Of a stretch of DNA of 64,000 bases, positions 28,459 through 37,965 are shown one piece after another (positions within the stretch are counted from its first letter, which is position 1; every line of letters starts with the position of its first letter). This DNA is from Beijerinckiaceae bacterium (GTDB lineage Bacteria > Pseudomonadota > Alphaproteobacteria > Rhizobiales > Beijerinckiaceae), in NCBI GenBank assembly GCA_004564215.1, contig CP024846.1, positions 2,170,001 to 2,234,000 of the forward strand. The letters are read 5' to 3'. The notes beneath the pieces were generated by a model that was given only the letters and a program-made list of their open reading frames with translations, was not told the DNA's origin and made no database searches. Both the position numbers and the translations under genes were made by a program.

Positions 28459-29486
28459 GGCGCGGCCGTCTCTTCCCCGGCGCTCTCTTCCTCGTCGCCA
28501 TAGCCCAATAAATGCAACGGCTTGGCTGAAATTCCCTGGGTTGTGGCCCAATGGACCAAGGCATCGGCCTCGCCGTGGGTCACGAGCACTTCGCCGCAGC
28601 CCGTTTGCCGGATTGTCGCGGTGAGACCGTCCCAATCGGCGTGGTCGGAAATCACAAGCGGAAGTTCGACCCCCCGTTGTCTCGCCCTTGCGCGCACCCG
28701 CATCCAGCCTGAGGCAAAGGCTGCGACGGGGTCGGGAAATCTCGCCGACCAGGGATCATGCAGGGCGCCCGGCGGACAGATGACGATTTCGCCGCCGAGA
28801 CTGGCCCGGTCCACCGCCGCAACCTTGCGGATGTCGCCGAAATCCATGCCTTCGCCAGCGTAAAATTCGGTCAGCTTCTCGATCGCGCCATGAAGATAGA
28901 TCGGCCGGTCGTAGCCGGCCGCGCGGATGAGCGCCATGACGCGCTGGGCCTTGCCGAGCGCATAGGCGCCGACAAGATGGGTCCTTCCGGGAAACAGCGC
29001 CCGAGACGCGAGCAGCTTATCGATTTGGGTGCTTGCGGAGGAATGCCGAAAAACCGGCAAGCCGAATGTGGCCTCCGTGACGAAGACATCACAAGCGAGA
29101 GGCTCGAAGCCGGCGCAGGTCGGGTCGGGCTCCCGCTTATAATCTCCGGAGACGACGACCGTGCGGCCCCGATACTGAATGCGGATTTGCGCCGATCCGA
29201 GGACATGACCGGCCGGATGAAAGCTTACCTCGGCAGGACCAAGTTGCAGCTTTTCGCCGAGTCCGATCGCTTGAGTCGAACCCGCGAAGTCTCGACCGCA
29301 CCGGATCGCCATGATGGCCAGGGTTTCGCGCGTCGCCAAAACTCGGCCGTGGCCGGGCCGGGCGTGGTCGGAATGGGCATGGGTGATGAGCGCTCGGGGG
29401 ACCGGCTGCAGCGGATCGATATGAAAATCGCCCGGGGAGCAATAAAGTCCCGCGGGCGTCAAACTTAAAACGTCGGAAACATCCAT
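28455..29486 (-). CDS. Ligase-associated DNA exonuclease (metallo-beta-lactamase fold)
   Basis: The 343-residue protein has the metallo-beta-lactamase metal site ITHAHSDHARPG (residues 34-45), a downstream FHPAGHVLGSAQI and SGDYKREPDPTCAGFEPL, and a beta-CASP-like C-terminal part with VISDHADWDGL. This matches the exonuclease of the ligase-linked repair cluster. It overlaps the ligase start by 4 bp, so the two are co-translated. A nucleolytic end-processing role is known for the family; the exact pathway here is inferred. Confidence 0.88.
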   Translation of the reverse strand: MDVSDVLSLTPAGLYCSPGDFHIDPLQPVPRALITHAHSDHARPGHGRVLATRETLAIMAIRCGRDFAGSTQAIGLGEKLQLGPAEVSFHPAGHVLGSAQIRIQYRGRTVVVSGDYKREPDPTCAGFEPLACDVFVTEATFGLPVFRHSSASTQIDKLLASRALFPGRTHLVGAYALGKAQRVMALIRAAGYDRPIYLHGAIEKLTEFYAGEGMDFGDIRKVAAVDRASLGGEIVICPPGALHDPWSARFPDPVAAFASGWMRVRARARQRGVELPLVISDHADWDGLTATIRQTGCGEVLVTHGEADALVHWATTQGISAKPLHLLGYGDEEESAGEETAAP

Positions 29487-29547
29487 GCCTCAGCGATATA
29501 GGCGCGAGGCTGGTGTTATAAAGCCCCTGCGCCTCTTCTCCCGGCAC

Positions 29548-29844
29548 CTATTCCTGGCAGATCAGGCCGCGGGTGACATAGACCCGGCCATCCGGCCCCA
29601 CCATGCGGGTGACCCGGACGCAATCTTCGTCTTCGCCAGCGGCGGCGCGACCAAGCTGAAAGGCCGGTCCCTTGCCGAGAGGCTCAAAAGCCGTCTTGGC
29701 TTCCTGCGACTGCGAGAAAACTTTGGTTTTGGGGGTGATGGTCATCGGCGCGGCGAACACGGCTGCACCAAGACAGGACACGGCAATCCCAGCCATGGCA
29801 TATTTGAAAGCCTGTCTTCCGAGAGCTTGGTGCGAACTGATCAT
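29548..29844 (-). CDS. Small secreted hypothetical protein
   Basis: A 98-residue protein with a signal peptide (FKYAMAGIAVSCLGAAVFA, ending about residue 32) and a short mature part containing two cysteines that could form a disulfide (EDCVRV near 73 and GLICQE at the end). The ATG at 29844 is preceded by GAGGGAG. It lies 61 bp upstream of the exonuclease gene and in the same direction, so they may be co-transcribed, though a functional link is not expected. No family recognised. Confidence 0.65.
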   Translation of the reverse strand: MISSHQALGRQAFKYAMAGIAVSCLGAAVFAAPMTITPKTKVFSQSQEAKTAFEPLGKGPAFQLGRAAAGEDEDCVRVTRMVGPDGRVYVTRGLICQE

Positions 29845-30068
29845 GATTTCAACTCCCTCTCGCTGCCGCGTCCGGCGCCAGCAAGAGCAACCTCTTAAAA
29901 AATGCCGACCGTTGCTGTGCGGCAATACACAAGCTTAAACGCCGGCTCACCGAAAAGGTTTCGCTGGGAGGGGAAAAAATTGAAAAAAAATTAAGCCCCG
30001 CCCCAAGGCGGGACTTTTCAATTGGAAGGGTTAATGGAAGAATCCGTTAACCAAGGCGATGCGGCGGC

Positions 30069-30185
30069 CTAGAGCCTGTTCCGAAAAAGTTGACCGACTT
30101 TTTCGATCAGAACATGCTCCAACTCGTTGAACTTGAGCGATTCCTTTTCGATCAGATGACTCCATCTGATCGGGAAGCGCTCTAG
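30069..30185. repeat. CTAG-bounded double-hairpin intergenic repeat (variant type)
   Basis: A 117-bp unit that begins CTAGAGC and ends GCTCTAG. It contains two internal hairpins: AAAAAGT/ACTTTTT near 30083-30102, and GATCAGATG/CATCTGATC near 30150-30172. Size and ends match the repeats at 36328 and 41757, but the interior differs. Its right end supplies the TAG stop codon of the glycine-rich protein gene. Low-complexity palindromic intergenic units like this are common in Rhizobiales. It explains most of the otherwise empty stretch 29845-30181. Confidence 0.7.
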
Positions 30186-30553
30186 TTGCAGATTTGAACC
30201 GGCTGATAACCGACGAAATTGCCCCAGCCATCATAGATGGGCCGATTCTGCATGTAACACCCGCCATAATAGCCAGGACCGTAGGAATAGGCCGAACCGG
30301 CCAGCGCGCCGAGAGCCAAGCCACCGAGAACTCCGGCCGCAACCGGTGCGCCCCAGCCACCGCCGTACCCGCGGCCGCCCCGCCAATAGCCGCCGTGCCA
30401 GCCACCGTAGCCGCCTCGACCGTGCCAGCCGTGACCGCCGCCCCGGCCGTGCCAGCCCTGGGCCACCGAGGGTGTCGCGAGCGTTGTCATGCCGAGTCCC
30501 AAACTCAGGGCGGCGACGGCGCCGATGGCGGCTTTCCTCAACATTTTGGTCAT
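30182..30553 (-). CDS. Small secreted glycine-rich protein
   Basis: A 123-residue protein with a signal peptide (residues 1-31, ending SVAQ) followed by a Gly/His/Trp/Tyr-rich stretch with repeated GWHGRGG units (residues 33-65). A short hydrophobic Ala/Gly segment (AAGVLGGLALGALAGSAYS) and a Cys-containing tail complete it. Such proteins are frequent in Rhizobiales and usually annotated hypothetical; an envelope location is likely. The ATG has GGAG 7 bp upstream. Its TAG stop lies within the end of the adjacent palindromic repeat. Confidence 0.7.
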   Translation of the reverse strand: MTKMLRKAAIGAVAALSLGLGMTTLATPSVAQGWHGRGGGHGWHGRGGYGGWHGGYWRGGRGYGGGWGAPVAAGVLGGLALGALAGSAYSYGPGYYGGCYMQNRPIYDGWGNFVGYQPVQICN

Positions 30554-30964
30554 TTCATTTCTCCATGCCGTGGCAGCGCCGAGCTGTCTTCCCAGCTTGG
30601 GACTTGGCGCTAGTCAAGCTTACATGGCTCCGGCCGCCTGAACTTGCCATGAACGGCAACGCTGAAATTTGCCGCTCGGGTCCTTCGCGGCAATAAGGTG
30701 CGGATTTGTGCGATTACGCGCTCGAAAGACGCATGGCTGAGCTTTTCGTTTGACTTTCGGGCGCAAAGCCACGATGTAGGGGACATCCGCTTCATTGTGG
30801 ATATTGGCGCTTCCGGCCGCGTGAAGAACATTTGTTCTCCTTCCGAGCGCGCTAGTCTGACTCCGCTCGACAGCCCAGGCCACGCAGGGCGTCACATTTA
30901 TATTCTCTTTGGCCGCCGTGCCGGTTCTTCCGGCCAAAAATGCGGCTTACCGAAAGACTCAAAA
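30554..30964. other. Divergent spacer upstream of rhlE, no gene recognised
   Basis: About 410 bp between the glycine-rich protein gene (minus) and rhlE (plus). Short frames on both strands have no coding character. A GCCGG/CCGGC hairpin lies near 30918-30943, just before the rhlE start. The length would fit a long rhlE leader, as seen for some cold-induced helicase mRNAs, but nothing diagnostic is visible. Confidence 0.4.
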
Positions 30965-32368
30965 TTGAACGATTTTTCCCGACTCGGCCTTGCCGCGCCG
31001 CTTTTGCATGCCTTGACTAAACAAGGTTACTCTCAACCGACCCCCATTCAGGCCCAAGCCATCCCGCCGATCATGGCGGGTCGCGATCTCATCGGCATAG
31101 CCCAGACCGGCACCGGCAAGACCGCTGCCTTCGCTCTTCCGATTCTTCATCATCTTGCGACGCATCCGGCGCCGGCGCCGCGGCATGGCTGCCGTGTCCT
31201 CGTCCTCAGCCCCACGCGGGAACTGGCGAGCCAAATCGCCGACAGCTTCCGCAGCCTGGGCGCGGGCCTCTCGCTCACGGTCGGCGTTGTCTTCGGCGGC
31301 GTGCCGCATGGCGCGCAGATCAAGGCGCTCGCGCGCGGCCTCGACATTCTGGTTGCAACCCCCGGCCGGCTTGAGGATCACCTCGACTCCCGCGCGGCGC
31401 GTCTTTCTCAGACGGAATTCTTCGTCCTCGACGAAGCCGACCGCATGCTCGACCTCGGGTTCGTCAAAGCGATCCGCCGGATCATCGGCACGCTGCCCAA
31501 AAATCGTCAGAACCTGTTCTTCTCGGCGACGATGCCGAACGAGATCGCCGCGCTCGCGGGGGACCTTCTGGTCGATCCGATCGAGGTGTCAGTCACGCCG
31601 GTTGCGAAAACCGCGGACCGCATCAACCATCAGGTTCTGCTTATCGACACCAACCGCAAGCGCGATCTGCTTGTCGAACTTTTCGCCGATGCGCAAATGT
31701 CGCGCACGATCGTCTTCACCCGGACGAAACGCGGCGCCGACAAGGTCACCCAGCATCTCGATTCCAGCGGAATTGCAGCTTGTGCCATCCATGGAAACAA
31801 GAGCCAAAGCCAGCGGGAACGTTCGCTCGAAGCCTTTCGGAGCGGGCGGGTCCGGGCCTTGGTGGCAACCGATATTGCAGCCCGCGGCATCGACATCGAC
31901 GGAGTGACGCATGTCGTGAACTTCGAGCTTCCGGAGGTGGCGGAGGCTTATGTGCATCGGATCGGCCGCACCGCGCGGGCCGGAGCCGATGGCATTGCAA
32001 TCTCGCTTTGCGATGGCGCCGAACGTCAGCTTTTGCGCAATATTGAAAAGCTGACCCGCCTGCAATTGCCGACCATCGACCGGCGTGGCGCCGTGCCGAC
32101 GGAATTCGTGCGCACCGAGGAGACGAATTTGCCTCGGCGCGCCAAGTCCGCGCCTCCGGCGGGTGCAAAACGGCGGTGGGAAAACCGCAGGGCAGCGCCC
32201 GGTTCCAACGGTGCGAGCCCCGACGGAGCAGGTTTGCCGCAATTCTTGTCGCGGCAAGCTCCGCGCGGGCCGGCGGCGAAGTCGAAAGGGCCGTCCCGTT
32301 TTGTTGCAGCGGGCGCAAGGCCGGCATCCAAGCGGCGTCCCGAAGGCAATGCCGTTCGTCCGCAATAG
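30965..32368 (+). CDS. rhlE: DEAD-box RNA helicase RhlE
   Basis: The 467-residue protein has all DEAD-box motifs: Q motif GYSQPTPIQAQAIP, motif I AQTGTGKT, Ia PTRELASQ, II DEAD, III SAT, V ATDIAARGIDI and VI HRIGRTARAG. A basic, Pro/Ala-rich tail of about 85 residues follows, as in RhlE proteins acting on ribosome assembly and mRNA decay. Homologues begin exactly at the residue encoded by TTG 30965 (LNDFSRLGL), so I chose that start, although no strong ribosome site precedes it. The frame is open to 30698 without homology. Confidence 0.92.
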   Translation: MNDFSRLGLAAPLLHALTKQGYSQPTPIQAQAIPPIMAGRDLIGIAQTGTGKTAAFALPILHHLATHPAPAPRHGCRVLVLSPTRELASQIADSFRSLGAGLSLTVGVVFGGVPHGAQIKALARGLDILVATPGRLEDHLDSRAARLSQTEFFVLDEADRMLDLGFVKAIRRIIGTLPKNRQNLFFSATMPNEIAALAGDLLVDPIEVSVTPVAKTADRINHQVLLIDTNRKRDLLVELFADAQMSRTIVFTRTKRGADKVTQHLDSSGIAACAIHGNKSQSQRERSLEAFRSGRVRALVATDIAARGIDIDGVTHVVNFELPEVAEAYVHRIGRTARAGADGIAISLCDGAERQLLRNIEKLTRLQLPTIDRRGAVPTEFVRTEETNLPRRAKSAPPAGAKRRWENRRAAPGSNGASPDGAGLPQFLSRQAPRGPAAKSKGPSRFVAAGARPASKRRPEGNAVRPQ

Positions 32369-32375
32369 ATCGATT

Positions 32376-32407
32376 GGGCCCGAAAAGTTTCCTGACTTTT
32401 CGGGTCC
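32376..32407. terminator. Bidirectional terminator between rhlE and the DJ-1/PfpI gene
   Basis: A 13-bp stem (GGGCCCGAAAAGT / ACTTTTCGGGTCC, one G-U pair) with a 6-nt loop sits between two convergent genes. The stem contains A4/T4 tracts but no long terminal T run. Confidence 0.65.
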
Positions 32408-32431
32408 GTTCCGCTCTATAGCGAGCTGGCG

Positions 32432-33112
32432 TCAGGTCTTTTGCAAGGCCGCCGCGACGCGGCGCGCCACAATTACGCGTTGCTCTTGAAATTCAGCATT
32501 CTCTGCCCGCACCGTTTTTACGGTCTCGGGCTCGGCCGTTACGGCGGAGCCGCTGGCAAACGGCGGCTTCGGGTCGTATTCCATCGCGAGCTGCACACAT
32601 TTGGCGCGATCCTCGCCAAACAGTTTGGCGGCCAGGACCAGGGCGAAATCAATTCCGGATGAAACGCCCGCGCCGGTGATCCGATTGCGGTCGATCACGA
32701 CGCGCTCGGCGACCGGCACGGCGCCGAAATAGGCCAGCTGGTCCAGCGACAGCCAGTGGCAGGCCGCCCGATAGCCGGTGAGCAGGCCGGCCGCGGCCAG
32801 CACAAGTGAGCCGGTGCAAACCGACGTCACATAGCTTGCTTGCCGGGCCTGCTGCCGTAGAAAGTCCAGAACCTCCCCGTCTTCCATGAGCGAGATTTGG
32901 CCGGGCCCGCCGGGGACGAACAGAAGGTCAGCCTGCGGGCAGTCTGAAAAGCTTGTCGTCGGCAGGAGCCGCAGGCCGCCCGAATCGACGATCGGATCGG
33001 TATTTTTCCACACGAGATGCAGGGTCAATTCCTTGAAGCGCGTCAGCACTTCGAAAGGCCCGGTGAGGTCGAGCTGGGTCATGCGCGGATAAAGCAACAT
33101 CACAACATGCAT
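32432..33112 (-). CDS. DJ-1/PfpI family protein (isonitrile hydratase-like)
   Basis: A 226-residue class I glutamine amidotransferase-like protein with the nucleophile elbow VTSVCTGSLVLAAAGLL (Cys near residue 98) and FVPGGPGQISLMED before it. It lacks the C-terminal AraC helix-turn-helix found in GlxA-type regulators. It most resembles isonitrile hydratase and related enzymes, but the substrate is unproven. It lies 15 bp downstream of aspS with GGAGG before its ATG, so it is probably co-transcribed. Confidence 0.85.
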   Translation of the reverse strand: MHVVMLLYPRMTQLDLTGPFEVLTRFKELTLHLVWKNTDPIVDSGGLRLLPTTSFSDCPQADLLFVPGGPGQISLMEDGEVLDFLRQQARQASYVTSVCTGSLVLAAAGLLTGYRAACHWLSLDQLAYFGAVPVAERVVIDRNRITGAGVSSGIDFALVLAAKLFGEDRAKCVQLAMEYDPKPPFASGSAVTAEPETVKTVRAENAEFQEQRVIVARRVAAALQKT

Positions 33113-33127
33113 CGAGGCCTCCGGTCT

Positions 33128-34942
33128 TCAGGTCTTGGCATCCGGCAGATTGAGCCTGATGTGCAACTCCCGCAATTGCTTCGGCGTGACCGTGGACGGC
33201 GCGCCCATGAGGAGATCCTCGGCGCGCTGGTTCATCGGGAACAACACGATTTCGCGCAAGTTTTCTTCCCCAGCCAGCAGCATGACGATCCGGTCGATGC
33301 CGGGCGCGATGCCACCGTGGGGCGGCGCCCCATATTGGAAAGCGCGGTACATCCCGCCGAATTTTTCCAAGAGAACATCCTCGCCGTAACCCGCGAGGGC
33401 GAACGCCTTCTTCATGATGTCCGGGCGATGGTTTCTGATGGCGCCGGAGGATAATTCGATTCCATTGCAGACGATGTCATATTGGAAGGCCTTCATGCCG
33501 AGAATGGCCTTCTCGTCGGCTGCGTCGAGCGCGACAAAGGCCTCGGGATCGAAGTTCGGCATCGAAAAAGGGTTATGCGAGAAGTCGATTTTCTTTTCGT
33601 CCTCGTTCCATTCATACATTGGGAAATCGACGATCCAGCAGAACTCGAAGACGTCCGTTTTGGACAGTCCGAGTTCATGCCCGATCCTGAGCCGCGCGGC
33701 GCCGGCCAGTTTGGCCGCTTTTTCCGCCTGGTCGCAGGCAAAAAAGACCGCATCGCCGGATTTCAGCCCGGCCTTCCCCGCGATCCGCGTCTGAACGTCC
33801 GAAAGCAGGAATTTGGCAATCGGTCCCTTGCCGGTTAGTCCGCCCTCTGCACCCTCGAAGATCACATAGCCGAGCCCAGCCGCGCCCTCGCCCTTGGCCC
33901 AATCGTTGAGCTTGTCGAAGAAGGAACGGGGTTGGGCGCTCGCTCCTGGCGCTGGAATTGCGCGGACGACGCCGCCCGTCTTGATGACATTCTTGAAGGC
34001 GTTGAAGTTCACCTCATCGCGGGCAAACTCCTCCGTTACATCGACGATCTGCAGGGGATTGCGTAGGTCCGGCTTGTCGGAACCATATTTCAGCATGGCC
34101 TCCGCATAGGGAATCATCGGGAATTCTTGCGTCACGGGGCGGCCATTGCCGAAGTCCTCGAAGACGCCGCGCAACACCGGCTCGACCGCCGCGAAGACAT
34201 CCTCCTGGGTGACAAAACTCATCTCGATGTCGAGCTGATAGAATTCCCCCGGGCTGCGGTCAGCGCGCGCGTCCTCGTCGCGGAAACAGGGTGCAATCTG
34301 GAAATAGCGGTCGAAGCCCGCTACCATGATCAGCTGCTTGAATTGCTGCGGCGCCTGCGGCAGGGCGTAGAATTTGCCGGGATGCAGCCTGGACGGCACC
34401 AGAAAATCGCGGGCTCCCTCGGGGCTCGACGCGGTGAGGATTGGGGTCTGAAACTCGAAGAACCCTTCCGACTTCATGCGCGCGCGCAGAGAATCGATGA
34501 TCTGACCCCGCAGCATGATATTCTTATGGAGCTTCTCCCGCCGCAAATCGAGGAACCGGTAGCGAAGCCGCATGTCTTCCGGATAGGGATGCTCGCCGAA
34601 AACCGGCAGAGGCAGTTCAGCGGCGGCTCCCAAAACTTCAATTTCGGTCACATAGATTTCGATAAGGCCCGTCGGCATTTCGGGATTTTCCGTGCCGGCC
34701 GGGCGCCGGCGCACCTCGCCGTCGATGCGGACGACCCATTCCGAGCGAAGCTTCTCGGCTTGAGCGAATGCCGGTGAATCCGGGTCGGCCACGCATTGGG
34801 TGATGCCGTAATGATCGCGCAGATCGATGAAAAGCACGCCGCCATGATCGCGAATGCGGTGGCACCAGCCGGAAAGACGGATCGTTTCGCCGGCCTGCGC
34901 TTCGCGCAGATCGCCGCAGCTATGAGAACGGTAGCGGTGCAT
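33128..34942 (-). CDS. aspS: Aspartyl-tRNA synthetase (probably Asp/Asn non-discriminating)
   Basis: Class II synthetase of 604 residues. It has the N-terminal OB anticodon-binding domain ([19 protein letters not shown]), motif 2 [20 protein letters not shown], and motif 3 [18 protein letters not shown], with the bacterial GAD insertion between. Because gatA and gatB lie in the same window and bacteria with GatCAB commonly charge tRNA-Asn through mischarged Asp, the enzyme is likely non-discriminating. That cannot be proved from sequence by eye. It is the first gene of a pair with the DJ-1/PfpI gene. Confidence 0.96.
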   Translation of the reverse strand: MHRYRSHSCGDLREAQAGETIRLSGWCHRIRDHGGVLFIDLRDHYGITQCVADPDSPAFAQAEKLRSEWVVRIDGEVRRRPAGTENPEMPTGLIEIYVTEIEVLGAAAELPLPVFGEHPYPEDMRLRYRFLDLRREKLHKNIMLRGQIIDSLRARMKSEGFFEFQTPILTASSPEGARDFLVPSRLHPGKFYALPQAPQQFKQLIMVAGFDRYFQIAPCFRDEDARADRSPGEFYQLDIEMSFVTQEDVFAAVEPVLRGVFEDFGNGRPVTQEFPMIPYAEAMLKYGSDKPDLRNPLQIVDVTEEFARDEVNFNAFKNVIKTGGVVRAIPAPGASAQPRSFFDKLNDWAKGEGAAGLGYVIFEGAEGGLTGKGPIAKFLLSDVQTRIAGKAGLKSGDAVFFACDQAEKAAKLAGAARLRIGHELGLSKTDVFEFCWIVDFPMYEWNEDEKKIDFSHNPFSMPNFDPEAFVALDAADEKAILGMKAFQYDIVCNGIELSSGAIRNHRPDIMKKAFALAGYGEDVLLEKFGGMYRAFQYGAPPHGGIAPGIDRIVMLLAGEENLREIVLFPMNQRAEDLLMGAPSTVTPKQLRELHIRLNLPDAKT

Positions 34943-35108
34943 TTTCTCGTCGTGTGTAAGAGGAAAGGCTTGGGCAAGACCTTGCGGTTTGCGCCAAGCG
35001 GGCGGAGAACGGCATGGGTGGGCGCATCTGTCAAGGCTCGGTCGGTTTCGGCGCGCCGCTTGAATGCAGACTATAGCCGTCGGTCTGTCTTTGGATTATT
35101 GAGCAAAT

Positions 35109-36287
35109 ATGACCCTGATCGCTACGACACAAGAATTAGCCGCCGTTTGCCGCCGCCTTGCAACGCATCCCTTTGTCACGGTTGATACCGAGTTTTTGCG
35201 GGAAACCACCTTCTGGCCCAGGCTTTGTGTCGTGCAGATTGCCTCCGCTGAAGAAGCCGTGGCGGTCGATGCGATGGCGGAAGGGCTCGATCTTTCGCCT
35301 TTCTTCGAACTCATGGCCGATCAGCGGCTCACCAAGGTTTTTCATGCGGCGCGCCAAGATCTCGAAATCATCTGGAATCTCGCGCGGCTGATCCCGGCGC
35401 CTTTGTTCGACACCCAGGTCGCCGCAATGGTCTGCGGCTTTGGCGATCAGGTCTCCTATGGCGATCTCGTCCAGACCATCACGAAAGTGACGCTCGACAA
35501 ATCATCGCGGTTCACCGATTGGTCCCGGCGTCCGCTTTTGCCGGCCCAGGCCGAATATGCCATCGCTGACGTCACCTATCTCCGCGACATCTATAGCTAT
35601 CTCCGGGTCAAGCTGGAAGAAAGCGGGCGGCTGAACTGGCTGGACGACGAGATGACGCTTTTGACCTCGCCATCGACCTATGAACAGCATCCCGAGAATG
35701 CCTGGGAGCGGTTTCGGAATCGGGTTCGAAAGCCACGCGATCTCGCCGTCCTCATGGAGGTCGCCGGATGGCGCGAGGCCGAGGCGCAGACCCGGGACGT
35801 GCCCCGCTCACGGGTACTCAAGGATGATGTGTTGATCGAACTTGTCCTTGCCGCGCCGAAAACGGCCGAGAGCTTGGGCAATCTTCGGGCCTTTCCGCGC
35901 GGGATGGAACGCTCCCGCGCGGGCCTCGATATTCTGGCCGCGGTCGAACGGGGCTTGGCGCGCGATCCCAAAACCCTGCCGAAGCTCGAACGCGATCGCC
36001 GGAATGGTGGCCATGCGGCGACGGTCGAACTCTTGCGTGTACTCCTGCGCCACGTCAGCGAAAGTCATGGGGTCGCCGCGAAGATGATCGCCACGGTCGA
36101 CGATCTCGAAGCGATCGCCGCCGACGACCGTGCCAAGGTCCCGGCGTTGACGGGCTGGCGCCGCGAACTCTTCGGGGCCAAGGCGCTCGAACTGAAGCAT
36201 GGGCGCTTGGCGCTCACCGTCGAGGAGGGCCGGGTGGTACCTCTCGAATGGCGGGAAGCCGACGCGCCGCAAGACGGCGAAGCGTGA
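35109..36287 (+). CDS. rnd: Ribonuclease D
   Basis: RNase D is a DEDD 3'-5' exoribonuclease that trims tRNA precursors. The 392-residue product has motif Exo [16 protein letters not shown] (Asp and Glu ligands), Exo [15 protein letters not shown], and Exo [20 protein letters not shown]-type helical domains follow ([18 protein letters not shown]). Length and domain order match the family. It is monocistronic, and a palindromic repeat separates it from the convergent ppx. Confidence 0.95.
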   Translation: MTLIATTQELAAVCRRLATHPFVTVDTEFLRETTFWPRLCVVQIASAEEAVAVDAMAEGLDLSPFFELMADQRLTKVFHAARQDLEIIWNLARLIPAPLFDTQVAAMVCGFGDQVSYGDLVQTITKVTLDKSSRFTDWSRRPLLPAQAEYAIADVTYLRDIYSYLRVKLEESGRLNWLDDEMTLLTSPSTYEQHPENAWERFRNRVRKPRDLAVLMEVAGWREAEAQTRDVPRSRVLKDDVLIELVLAAPKTAESLGNLRAFPRGMERSRAGLDILAAVERGLARDPKTLPKLERDRRNGGHAATVELLRVLLRHVSESHGVAAKMIATVDDLEAIAADDRAKVPALTGWRRELFGAKALELKHGRLALTVEEGRVVPLEWREADAPQDGEA

Positions 36288-36327
36288 GCATGGGCCGCTT
36301 CGGGTCGCCTTTTCGGAGGTCAGGCCT

Positions 36328-36444
36328 TTAGATCACGATGATTTTGGATCGACTCAACCCAAAATCATGAACGTGATCGATTCCAAAAGTTTAGAGCGGG
36401 ATGCGGGCGGAAAACCCTGTTCCACTTTCCTCATCCCGCTCTAG
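36328..36444. repeat. Double-hairpin dispersed repeat, copy A
   Basis: A 117-bp unit nearly identical to the one at 41757-41874 (differences at about eight positions, one a single-base indel). Hairpin 1 is built on ATGATTTTGG/CCAAAATCAT; hairpin 2 on AGAGCGGGATG/CATCCCGCTCT. The right end, CTAG, contains the ppx stop codon on the minus strand. Located between the 3' ends of rnd and ppx, it could serve as a bidirectional terminator or mRNA end. Confidence 0.88.
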
Positions 36445-37958
36445 CCGACCGCTGTGATGACCGGCTCGCGGCCGATCAACCGCCCCAACTGTTTCAAACG
36501 ATTCTGCAGTCGGTCGCTGGCGAGATCGGAGAATTTCTGTGGCAAGCTCAAGATCAATTTGTTTTTGACGCAGACCAGGGGCGTTGACGGCAGCACACCC
36601 GGCATTGCTCCGGAGATGACATAGGCCGCGCGAGTTGCCGCAGCGAGAATCCGCGCCTTGTCGAGCATCCGCGACGAGACCAGCGCGCGAATCTGCGGAC
36701 TGACGTCGGCATCGAGGCCGAGGTAACGATAGGAAGCCGCCAGCGCGAGAAACGAACGGCCCGGATGATCGACGCCGACAAAGGCGGCGTTTTCAACGAT
36801 GTTCACGCTTTCCTGATGCCGGTGGTCCGGATGGGCGCGCCAGTTCACATCGGTCAACAAGCAGGCGGCGTGGCGCAGCCTGCGTTCTTCCGGCGTTTCC
36901 TCAAGATGGGTCGACTTCATGAACTTGTCGGTCCAATCGCAAAGATCCTGGGCATGACCCGGCGCCCGGGACAGCAATTGGTTGAGCTCGGCCGCCGCGA
37001 AGAGAAGCGGATCTTGACGGCGTTGCTCGATGTTGAGCATTTCGTAGAGGAATCCCTCCCGCACGCCGGTCGTGGAAATCACGATCTCGATCGGCTGCGC
37101 GCGGCGGATGATCTCGTCAAGCACAACCGCGCCATAGGCCAGAAGCGGGCGCCGCGCCTCGCTGACCGCGTCGATCGAAATCAGCGTTTCGGTATTCACC
37201 CGTTCGACGAGGCCGGCAAAATCGGCGGCGTCCTGGGACGGGATAACATAGTTGTGGATCACGTTCAGCGGATAATTGCGCTGGCTCATATGCAGCTTGG
37301 CCAAGGCTCGCCAGGTACCACCGACCGCATAAAAAACGCGTCCGGCGAGCCGGTCGGCAATTCGTGAATTTGCCAGGCTTTCGCGAACGATTTTGACGGC
37401 CCCTCGCGGCGACCGGCCCGAGGCATCCATCAAAGTGAGGCCGCCCAGCGGCAGGGTCACGCCCTTGCCGGCATGCGAGCCTTTGACGTCGATCAATTCG
37501 AGCGAGCCGCCGCCGAGATCCCCGACGACGCCATCCGGCCTGTTGATGCCGGAAATAACGCCATAGGCGGAAAGCTGCGCTTCGCGGTCACCGGACAGAA
37601 GCGAGACCGGCGCCCCGATCGCCTGCGCGGCCGCAGCCACAAACTCAGGCCCGTTCAAGGCATCCCGCGCCGCTGCCGTTGCCAGCACATGCAGCTCGCC
37701 AACGCCCATGATGTTGGCAAGGGTTCGGAAGCGGCGCAGCGCGCCGAGGGCCTTTTCCATGCCGGATTTTGGGAGGTAGCCGGTCGTCGCCACGCCGTGG
37801 CCTAGGGCGCAAAACGATTTCTCGTTGAAAATCGGCCGTGGGGACCGGCTCAAGGATTCGTAGACGACGAGGCGCACCGAGTTCGAGCCGACGTCGACAA
37901 TTGCAATCGGCTGCTTGGCCTGCAAGGCGGCAGCACCCTCGTGGTAGGTGTCGAACAT
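36441..37958 (-). CDS. ppx: Exopolyphosphatase / Ppx-GppA phosphatase family
   Basis: Ppx removes terminal phosphates from polyphosphate; some members hydrolyse pppGpp. The 505-residue product has the ASKHA phosphate motifs IAIVDVGSNSVRLVVYE and GDLGGGSLELIDV, and a C-terminal helical HD-like domain with CLLTDVNWRAHPDHRHQESVN. It begins at ATG 37958, 7 bp after the ppk stop, forming a ppk-ppx operon for polyphosphate turnover. The frame is open to 38027 but runs into ppk. Its TAG stop lies in the adjoining repeat. Confidence 0.93.
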   Translation of the reverse strand: MFDTYHEGAAALQAKQPIAIVDVGSNSVRLVVYESLSRSPRPIFNEKSFCALGHGVATTGYLPKSGMEKALGALRRFRTLANIMGVGELHVLATAAARDALNGPEFVAAAAQAIGAPVSLLSGDREAQLSAYGVISGINRPDGVVGDLGGGSLELIDVKGSHAGKGVTLPLGGLTLMDASGRSPRGAVKIVRESLANSRIADRLAGRVFYAVGGTWRALAKLHMSQRNYPLNVIHNYVIPSQDAADFAGLVERVNTETLISIDAVSEARRPLLAYGAVVLDEIIRRAQPIEIVISTTGVREGFLYEMLNIEQRRQDPLLFAAAELNQLLSRAPGHAQDLCDWTDKFMKSTHLEETPEERRLRHAACLLTDVNWRAHPDHRHQESVNIVENAAFVGVDHPGRSFLALAASYRYLGLDADVSPQIRALVSSRMLDKARILAAATRAAYVISGAMPGVLPSTPLVCVKNKLILSLPQKFSDLASDRLQNRLKQLGRLIGREPVITAVG

Positions 37959-37965
37959 GGAGGCC

